From Chloroflexota bacterium (GTDB lineage Bacteria; Chloroflexota; Dormibacteria; Dormibacterales; Dormibacteraceae), in contig VBJE01000069.1 in the NCBI GenBank assembly GCA_005879675.1, positions 1 through 7,593 of the forward strand: DNA of 7,593 bases, in the 5' to 3' direction. Position 1 is the first letter of the stretch; each line of letters starts with the position of its first letter. The notes under the pieces are model-generated. The model did no database searches. It had not been told where the DNA came from and saw nothing but the letters and a program-made list of their open reading frames with translations. Below are positions 1-5,215 of this stretch, piece by piece. A program made the position numbers and the translations under genes.

Positions 1-2
1 GC

Positions 3-479
3 GACCCCATAGAAGCGACGATTCCGAACCAGACCGGCGTATCCGGCCGAGCCGGTATGGCGGTGCGTCGCCGTGCTCTTGGACCCAAGGACACAGTGCG
101 GGTGCGCGGTATGCCCGCCACCTCGATCGTTCGCACACTGGTGGACCTCTCCGCGGGGTTGAGCCTCACTGAGTCTCTCGTCGTCCTCGACGCGGCGCTG
201 CATCTTCGGCGCGTCAAACTGACCGATCTGAGCTCTTGGGCCACCCTTAACGCGGGACGACCGGGCGCCGCCAGGCTCCGGCGTGCCATCGAGTTTGCCG
301 AGCCCGCCGCGGAATCGCCGATGGAGACCCGCCTACGGATGCTGCTCGTTTTGGCGGGGCTGCCCCCGCCTGGAGCGCAGGTCTCCATCCACGACAGTTC
401 CGGCAGGTTCGTCGGTCGTCCCGACCTCTACTACGACCGGCATCGCCTCGGCATCGAATATGACGGCGGCCTGCATTGA
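3..479 (+). CDS. DUF559/AbiEi-like nuclease-fold protein, 5'-partial, ended by premature TGA
   Basis: The frame is open from the left edge, so the true start lies outside the window; an ATG at 57 is internal to the conserved region. The visible N-terminal part carries a VRGMPATSIVRTLVDLS stretch, typical of actinobacterial proteins that join an AbiEi-like (type IV antitoxin) region to a C-terminal DUF559 domain. The C-terminal part has the start of a Vsr/PD-(D/E)XK-like core: Pro-Asp at 420-425, then IEYDG with Glu at 456-458 and Asp at 462-464. These families are widespread in Actinobacteria and their function is poorly known; a nuclease role is inferred from the fold. TGA at 477-479 falls where homologues usually have Arg in the 'EYDG.xHR' stretch, so the product lacks the end of the domain. 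Family assignment is fairly sure; activity of this copy is doubtful. Confidence 0.7.
   Translation, partial: DPIEATIPNQTGVSGRAGMAVRRRALGPKDTVRVRGMPATSIVRTLVDLSAGLSLTESLVVLDAALHLRRVKLTDLSSWATLNAGRPGAARLRRAIEFAEPAAESPMETRLRMLLVLAGLPPPGAQVSIHDSSGRFVGRPDLYYDRHRLGIEYDGGLH
477..479 (+). other. In-frame nonsense codon splitting the DUF559 gene
   Basis: TGA lies between ...YDGGLH and DSLAEDNRRQN.... In homologues this position is normally Arg, and CGA to TGA is a single C-to-T transition. Genetic recoding is unlikely because the aldehyde dehydrogenase, the unknown gene at 3042, malQ and the GH13 gene all stop at TGA. A sequencing or assembly error is the other explanation. Confidence 0.6.
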
Positions 480-857
480 GACAGCCTTGCCGAGGACAAT
501 CGCCGCCAGAACCGGTTGCTCAACGCCGGTGTGCGCCTTCTGCGATTCACGGCCGGCGATGTCTTCAGCAACCCGGACTCGATCCTGCGGCAGGTCAGCG
601 CGATGCTCGCAGAACCAGCCGACATGCCCACGAGTGCCGGAAAAGCACAATTCAAGGCGCGCGCAATAGGGCGATTGCCGGCAAACGCACGGAATGAAGC
701 CCCTAGGAGCGCGTTCCTCGCGCGACGTGCACCGGTGCCTGGTGCGCCTCTAGGAACGCGTTCGGGTCGACGAAGCGATACGGAAACGCCGGAAACCCTG
801 AGCACGCGCTCGGCGGCAGCGCCCCGTTCCACGCGTGCGCCTCGAACTCCCCCCTGA
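480..857 (+). pseudogene. Out-of-translation C-terminal remnant of the DUF559 gene
   Basis: Directly after the TGA, the same frame continues with recognisable DUF559 C-terminal sequence: DSLAEDNRRQNRLLNAG, then VRLLRFTAGDV, then an amphipathic stretch ending near SAMLAE (about position 614). The frame stays open to TGA at 855-857, but beyond about 640 I see no family similarity, and from 703 it runs antisense to the peptidase gene. The conserved part is therefore about 480-640 and the rest is probably chance open frame. An internal ATG at 516 could start a 113-residue product, but it would lack the core acidic residues. I read this as the second half of a gene broken by one nonsense change. 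Confidence 0.6.
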
Positions 858-1356
858 ACACGGCGAAGTGCAGGTGCGTGCGGCTCCCCATGTCCGCGAC
901 GTCGGCAAACGCCTGGCCGCGCTTCACCGCCGATCCCACCTTGAACGCCGGCCGCATCGACACGTGCCAGTACTGCGTGATCACAACGCCGGCGGTCGTG
1001 CGATGGCGTATCAGCACCCCACCCCGGAACTGCGGGTCGATGAGATAACCGGCGATCACGCCGTCGCCGGCCGCCACGACCGGCTCCCCCGCGCGGGCGA
1101 CAACGTCGACGCCCGTGTGCAGCCAGACCGCCCCCGACGCGCACGCCCGCAACGCGACCCCGTTGCAATACCGCCACTGGCTCCCAAACCCGAGGCAGTG
1201 CGGCGACCAGGACGGAAGCGGTCGCTGGAAGACGTCCACCGCGCTCACCGCCGCCACCGGCTGCGGCTCGTCCGGCTTCGCCGCCGGGCCGTCGGCCGGG
1301 ACCACGATCACCAGCTGTATGGCGGCGCCCAGCAGCACCGCGACAGCGCGGCTCAC
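703..1356 (-). CDS. Secreted M23-family metallopeptidase (LytM-like)
   Basis: The product has 217 residues. It begins with a short basic N-terminus and a hydrophobic stretch (about residues 4-20), consistent with a signal peptide or membrane anchor, then a low-complexity Pro/Ala linker to about residue 40. The peptidase domain covers roughly 76-170 and has the full zinc and catalytic set: H80 and D84 in HTGVD, H131 in QYWHVS, and H161 and H163 in THLHFAV. M23 enzymes cut peptide cross-links in peptidoglycan or act as cell-wall scaffolds; the complete motif set argues for an active enzyme, probably acting outside the membrane. Four cysteines (C54, C64, C72, C185) flank the domain and could form disulfides. 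The start is GTG, one base after the aldehyde dehydrogenase stop (TGAGGTG), which suggests coupled translation. The later in-frame GTG would remove the basic residue of the signal. The gene ends at TAG, converging on the broken DUF559 gene. Confidence 0.85.
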   Translation of the reverse strand: MSRAVAVLLGAAIQLVIVVPADGPAAKPDEPQPVAAVSAVDVFQRPLPSWSPHCLGFGSQWRYCNGVALRACASGAVWLHTGVDVVARAGEPVVAAGDGVIAGYLIDPQFRGGVLIRHRTTAGVVITQYWHVSMRPAFKVGSAVKRGQAFADVADMGSRTHLHFAVFRGEFEAHAWNGALPPSACSGFPAFPYRFVDPNAFLEAHQAPVHVARGTRS

Positions 1357-1357
1357 C

Positions 1358-2851
1358 TCAGGCGATGTCGACGATCACGTTCTTGAGCTCGGTGTACAGG
1401 TCCAGCGCGTGGGGCCCGAGCTCCCGCCCCCAACCGCTCTGCTTGTAGCCGCCCCAGGGCGTGACCGGGTCGACGATGTGGTAGCAGTTCACGTAAACGG
1501 TTCCAGCGCGAAGCGCGTGCGCGACGCGGTGAGCCCGTGCCACGTCGCCGGTCCACACCCCGGCGACGAGGCCGTAGATCGTGCTGTTTGCCTTGGCGAC
1601 CAGGTCGTCCTCGTCGCTGAACGGGATCGCGGACACGACGGGGCCGAAGATCTCCTCGCGCGCGATCCGCATCTTGCCGTCGACGTCGGCGAACACCGTC
1701 GGCATGACGAAGTTGCCCGCCTCGAGCCCCTCAGGGCGGCCGCCGCCCGCGAGCATCCGCGCCCCCTCTTTGCTGCCGAGCGTGATGTAGCCGAGCACCC
1801 GCTCCATCTGCGTCCTGGAGACGAGCGGGCCCATCTGCGTGACCGGGTCGATGCCCGGGCCGATGCGCGTGTCCTTCACCGTCTTCAGCAGCTCGTCGAG
1901 CGCCTGGTCGTAAACCTTCTCCTGCACAAACAGCCTCGAGCCGGCGGAGCACACCTGGCCCTGGTTGAAGAAGATGCCGAAGAAGGCGCCTGAGACCGCC
2001 CGCTCCAGGTTTGCGTCGGCGAACACGATGTTCGGCGACTTGCCCCCGAGCTCGAGGCTGACGCGCTTGAGGTTGCTGTCGGCCGACGCGCGCGCCACCA
2101 GCTTGCCCACCTCGGTCGAGCCAGTGAAGGCGACCTTGTCGACGTCCGGGTGGGAGGCCAGCCGGGCGCCCGCCGTCTCTCCACGTCCAGGCAGAACATT
2201 GACGACACCGTCGGGCACCTCCGCCTGCTGGATCAGCTCCGCCAGCAGCAGCGCGCTCAGGGGCGTCTCCTCCGAGGGCTTCAGCACGACGCTGTTGCCG
2301 CACGCGAGCGCGGGCGCGAGCTTCCACGCCGCCATCAGGAGCGGGAAGTTCCACGGGATGATCTGGCCGACGACGCCCACCGGTTCGCGCAGCGTGTAGC
2401 TCAGGTACTTCCCGGGCAGCGAAACCTGCTGCGTGGCGCCGTCGAGCTTGGTCACCCAGCCCGCGTAGTAACGGAACGTGGCCGCCGCGAGGGGCACGTG
2501 GAAGAGCAGCGCGTCGTTGATCGGCATGCCGTTGTCGAGCGTCTCGAGCTGGGCGAACTCCGTCGCTCGCTCCTCGAGCATGTCGCCGATCTTCCACAGG
2601 GCCTTCGCCCGCTCGGCGGGTGGCAGCTCGCGCCAGGTCCCGGCCTCGAACGATCGGCGTGCGGCGGCGACGGCCCGGTCGACGTCCTCGGCGCCCGCCT
2701 CCGCAACCCTCGCCAGCACCTCGCCCGAAGCCGGGTCGAGCGTCTCGAACGTCTTGCCGTCGGCGGCATCCGTCCACTTGCCCCCGATGAGGAGCTTCTT
2801 CGGCTGACCCTTCAGATAGGACGCGACCTCGAGGTCCTCGGCTACCGCCAT
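1358..2851 (-). CDS. NAD(P)-dependent aldehyde dehydrogenase
   Basis: The 497-residue product is a full-length member of the aldehyde dehydrogenase superfamily, which oxidises aldehydes to carboxylates with NAD(P)+ in the cytoplasm. Visible motifs in order: PWNFP with N168 (oxyanion hole), VLKPSE with K191 (cofactor), FTGSTEVG at 242-249 (Rossmann loop), LELGGKSP with general base E267, QGQVCSAGSR with nucleophile C301, and EEIFGPV with E400. Spacing matches the roughly 500-residue betaine/phenylacetaldehyde/ALDH2-like group; substrate cannot be told from sequence. I chose the ATG at 2851 rather than the upstream in-frame start at 2992, because the extra 47 residues are Arg/Pro/Cys-rich and unlike the family, and they would overlap the divergent gene. 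AGGA lies 9 bases before this ATG. The gene probably heads a two-gene unit with the M23 peptidase. Confidence 0.95.
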   Translation of the reverse strand: MAVAEDLEVASYLKGQPKKLLIGGKWTDAADGKTFETLDPASGEVLARVAEAGAEDVDRAVAAARRSFEAGTWRELPPAERAKALWKIGDMLEERATEFAQLETLDNGMPINDALLFHVPLAAATFRYYAGWVTKLDGATQQVSLPGKYLSYTLREPVGVVGQIIPWNFPLLMAAWKLAPALACGNSVVLKPSEETPLSALLLAELIQQAEVPDGVVNVLPGRGETAGARLASHPDVDKVAFTGSTEVGKLVARASADSNLKRVSLELGGKSPNIVFADANLERAVSGAFFGIFFNQGQVCSAGSRLFVQEKVYDQALDELLKTVKDTRIGPGIDPVTQMGPLVSRTQMERVLGYITLGSKEGARMLAGGGRPEGLEAGNFVMPTVFADVDGKMRIAREEIFGPVVSAIPFSDEDDLVAKANSTIYGLVAGVWTGDVARAHRVAHALRAGTVYVNCYHIVDPVTPWGGYKQSGWGRELGPHALDLYTELKNVIVDIA

Positions 2852-2890
2852 GCAGCAGCATCCTACGCGCCCGCAAGGTAGGCTCTTGCC
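2852..2890. promoter_or_regulatory. 39-bp divergent promoter region between ALDH and DUF1059-like genes
   Basis: The spacer must hold the starts for both directions unless promoters lie inside the genes. It contains two TANNNT-type -10-like hexamers: TAGGAT on the minus strand (2865-2860), 8 bases before the ALDH ATG, and TAGGCT on the plus strand (2879-2884), 6 bases before the ATG at 2891. Those distances would give leaderless or nearly leaderless transcripts, which are common in Actinobacteria. GCAAG (2873-2877) and CTTGC (2885-2889) form a short inverted repeat around the plus-strand hexamer, possibly an operator. No clear -35 boxes are seen. This is inference from short motifs. Confidence 0.35.
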
Positions 2891-3058
2891 ATGCTGATGG
2901 AGGTCACCTGCCGGTGCGGGTGGACGACGCGGGGCTCGAAGTCGGCGGTCATCGCGGCCGTCCAGGCACACGGTCGGAGCGCGCACCAGCAAGAGATCAC
3001 CACGGCCGAGGTCCGGGCCATCTGGCGAATGGTCGAAGGCAGTGGCGCGAAGAAGTAA
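2891..3058 (+). CDS. Small DUF1059-like protein
   Basis: This 55-residue protein begins MLMEVTCRCGWTTRG and continues with AAVQAHGRSAH and a short C-terminal helix (ITTAEVRAIW). That pattern matches small DUF1059-type proteins: a paired-Cys start (C7, C9; CxCG), a helix, a His-Gly/His pair (H27, H32), then a 'T..E' helix. The Cys and His residues could bind a metal, but this is unproven and the family's function is unknown. Start is ATG at 2891; an ATG two codons later (2897) is also possible. No good Shine-Dalgarno is seen, which fits a leaderless message. It is divergent from the ALDH gene. Its end overlaps the next gene by 17 bases if that gene uses the GTG at 3042. Confidence 0.65.
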   Translation: MLMEVTCRCGWTTRGSKSAVIAAVQAHGRSAHQQEITTAEVRAIWRMVEGSGAKK

Positions 3059-3596
3059 GCCCCGGGTCGCCGCCCTCCTGGAGACGATGGGCGCGCCGGT
3101 TTCATCCGTGCGCTGGTCGCCTCAGTTCGTCGCTCAGATGCTCGAGGTGCTGCCGGTCGGGCTCGGCGACGATGGACTCTTCTGGATGAAGCCGCTTCAC
3201 GCGGAAGCCCTGCGTGTCGGCCTCGCTCCGTCATCGCGGCCGGCCGATGTGGTGCTCGACCTGCTGAAGTGGTATCCGCTCACCGCGATCGTCGTCCACT
3301 CCACCTCGTGGCGGCACGAGGATCGCCGCATCGTCCTGACCTATGTGGCCGCGATCGAGCCGCCGGGAGACCTGGCGGCGGATTCGCTGGTAACGGTCCC
3401 GGTGCGGCGCGCCGAGCTCGCGCGAGGCGGCGCGACGTCGGCGCCGGCCGCCATCGCCGTCGACGCCGTGATCGAGCATGCCCTCCGCCACCTGTCGTGG
3501 CTGGTTCGTGAAGACCCCGCGGTCACGCAGGCGCTCGACGGCTGGAAGCAAACCCTCGCGGACTTCGAGCCGGAACCGTTTCGCGCGCTGGCCTGA
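3042..3596 (+). CDS. Conserved-looking protein of unknown function
   Basis: I do not recognise an established family. The 184-residue soluble protein has no signal peptide or membrane segment. The middle (about residues 66-107) looks like a compact alpha/beta core: a helix (ADVVLDLLKWYPL), a strand with AIVVHSTSW, a charged turn (RHEDRR), and a strand IVLTYVAAIEPP. The C-terminal third is helical (EHALRHLSWLVREDPAVTQALDGW). Start choice is open. GTG at 3042 overlaps the preceding gene by 17 bases and has GAAGG only two bases upstream. ATG at 3087 (residue 16) has GGAG three bases upstream, and the stronger-looking sequence begins near there. The stop lies 11 bases before the malQ start, so the gene very likely belongs to the glucan operon. 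A role in glucan metabolism is only guilt by association. Confidence 0.7.
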   Translation: MARRSKPRVAALLETMGAPVSSVRWSPQFVAQMLEVLPVGLGDDGLFWMKPLHAEALRVGLAPSSRPADVVLDLLKWYPLTAIVVHSTSWRHEDRRIVLTYVAAIEPPGDLAADSLVTVPVRRAELARGGATSAPAAIAVDAVIEHALRHLSWLVREDPAVTQALDGWKQTLADFEPEPFRALA

Positions 3597-3607
3597 TCAC
3601 CCTGGGT

Positions 3608-5215
3608 TTGGAAAGGGCCGCGCGCTGGGGCATCCTGCCCGCGTATCACGGCTGGCAGGGGGACGTGGTGGAGACGCCGCCCGAGGTCGAGCGGGCGATC
3701 CTCGACTCGATGGGCGCCGCGGCGGGCGATCCTCCGCCCATCCGCCGGCCGCGGCTGCCCAAGGAGCCTTGCTGCCCGGCGCCTGAGCGCGCGTGGGGCT
3801 GGGCGGTGCAGCTCTATGCGCTGCGCTCGCGGGACAGCTGGGGTGTCGGCGATTTCGCCGACCTGCGCCGCTTCGGGCGATGGTCGCGTAAGACCGGCGC
3901 GTCCGTCATCCTGCTCAATCCGCTCGGCGCCCAGACGCCGACGCTTCCCTACCAACCGTCTCCGTACTTTGCGTCGACGCGGCGTTTTCGCAACCTCGTC
4001 TACCTGCGCGTGGAGGAGGTCGAAGGCGCGAGCAGCGTCGACTTCGCCGATGAGCGCAGCGCCGCCCTGCGCCTCAACGACGAGCGCCTGATCGACTACG
4101 ACCGCGTCTTCCAGCTCAAGACCGGCGCCCTGGAGAAGATCTTTCGCGCCGCACCCCGCCCTGCCGGCCTCACCTCCTACGTCGCGCGGCAGGGCCGGGC
4201 GCTCGGCGAGTTCGCGACTTTCAACGCGTGGTGCGACGTGCACGGGCCGGCGTGGCGAAGCTGGCCGGCCGACCCTGGAGCACCGGACCCCGACCGCGTC
4301 GCGTTCCACGGGTGGGTGCAGTTTCACCTCGACCGCCAGCTGGCGCGGGCGTCGCGCGCGATCGGACTCATCACCGATGTCCCTGTCGGCTTCGCCTCGG
4401 ACGGATACGACGCTTGGCGGTGGCGCGAGTACACCGCCCCGGGCATGCGCGTCGGCGCACCACCCGATGAGTTCTTCCGCGACGGCCAGGACTGGGGCCT
4501 GCCGCCTCTCGACCCGTGGAAGCTGAGCGACGCTCAATGGGCTCCGTTCATCGACGCCGTCCGCGGCGCGGGCAGGCACGCCGCCGGCATCAGGCTCGAC
4601 CACGTGATGGGCCTGTTCCGGCTCTTCTGGATCCCCGACGGGATGACGGCTGCCCAGGGCGCCTACGTCCGGTATCCCGCCAGAGTCCTTCTGCGCCTGC
4701 TTGCGCGGGAAAGCCGCCGCGCCGGCGCCTTCGTCATCGGCGAGGACCTCGGCCTCGTCGAGCCCGTGGTGCGCCGGCAGCTGAAGGAGATCGGCTCGCT
4801 CTCCTACAGGCTCGTCTGGTTCGAGGGCTCGGAGCCCGCGGCCTGGCCGCACGACGCGGTCGCCGCGCTTGGCACGCACGACCTGCCCACGATCGCGGGG
4901 ATCTGGACGCGCAGCGAGCCCGAGCACCGCCTGCATCACCTGCGCGAGAAGCTCGTCCAGCTGACCCACCTCCCCGACGACGCATCCCCGGTCGACGTCG
5001 CGGTAGCCGTCTACACGCACCTCGCGAAAGGGCGGCCGAGGATGGTGCTGGCGTCGATGGAGGACGCGCTCGGCGTGCACGAGAGGCCGAACGTCCCCGG
5101 CACGATCGACGAGTTCCCGAACTGGCGCCTCGCCCTGCCTGTGACCCTCGAAGACATCGAGCACGCCGGCGGGGTGCGACGCATCGCGGCGGAGATGAAG
5201 GCGGCGGGCCGGTGA
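3608..5215 (+). CDS. malQ: 4-alpha-glucanotransferase (amylomaltase, GH77)
   Basis: This enzyme moves alpha-1,4-glucan segments between maltodextrins in the cytoplasm, releasing glucose and lengthening acceptors for phosphorylase or glucosidases. The 535-residue product has a short N-terminal region (ARWGILPAYHGWQGD) like actinobacterial MalQ proteins, then the GH77 barrel. Landmarks: WGVGDFADL at 78-86, YQPSPYFASTRRFRN at 115-129, DEFFRDGQDWGLPPLDPW at 287-304, nucleophile D331 in RLDH, acid/base E379 in IGEDLG, and third carboxylate D425 in GTHDLPT. All catalytic residues are present. The start is TTG, the first conventional start after the preceding stop, with no clear Shine-Dalgarno; CTG two codons upstream cannot be excluded. 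The TGA stop overlaps the next gene's GTG start (GTGA), implying translational coupling. It shares an operon with the GH13 gene, and a GH15 glucoamylase gene converges downstream. Confidence 0.95.
   Translation: MERAARWGILPAYHGWQGDVVETPPEVERAILDSMGAAAGDPPPIRRPRLPKEPCCPAPERAWGWAVQLYALRSRDSWGVGDFADLRRFGRWSRKTGASVILLNPLGAQTPTLPYQPSPYFASTRRFRNLVYLRVEEVEGASSVDFADERSAALRLNDERLIDYDRVFQLKTGALEKIFRAAPRPAGLTSYVARQGRALGEFATFNAWCDVHGPAWRSWPADPGAPDPDRVAFHGWVQFHLDRQLARASRAIGLITDVPVGFASDGYDAWRWREYTAPGMRVGAPPDEFFRDGQDWGLPPLDPWKLSDAQWAPFIDAVRGAGRHAAGIRLDHVMGLFRLFWIPDGMTAAQGAYVRYPARVLLRLLARESRRAGAFVIGEDLGLVEPVVRRQLKEIGSLSYRLVWFEGSEPAAWPHDAVAALGTHDLPTIAGIWTRSEPEHRLHHLREKLVQLTHLPDDASPVDVAVAVYTHLAKGRPRMVLASMEDALGVHERPNVPGTIDEFPNWRLALPVTLEDIEHAGGVRRIAAEMKAAGR

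Noticed and set aside
477..479. TGA read as a sense codon (alternative genetic code or programmed readthrough)
   Set aside because: Several other genes in the window use TGA as their normal stop, and no recoding structure or selenocysteine context is visible.
663..678. Possible terminator hairpin GCAAT-N6-ATTGC between the convergent DUF559 and M23 genes
   Set aside because: The stem is only 5 bp, AT-containing, and has no following T-tract on either strand.
703..763. 14-bp near-repeat CTAGGARCGCGTTC at 703-716 and 750-763
   Set aside because: Both copies lie in the peptidase coding end and encode unrelated residues. With one mismatch in GC-rich DNA, chance is a sufficient explanation.
2849..2992. 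Upstream start extending the aldehyde dehydrogenase by 47 residues
   Set aside because: The extension is Arg/Pro/Cys-rich, unlike the family's N-terminus, and overlaps the divergent small gene. The ATG at 2851 gives the normal family length and has AGGA upstream.
3341..5164. Long (607-codon) open frame antisense to malQ
   Set aside because: It mirrors a clear GH77 gene with all catalytic motifs. Long antisense frames are expected in GC-rich coding DNA, and the translation has no recognisable domain.
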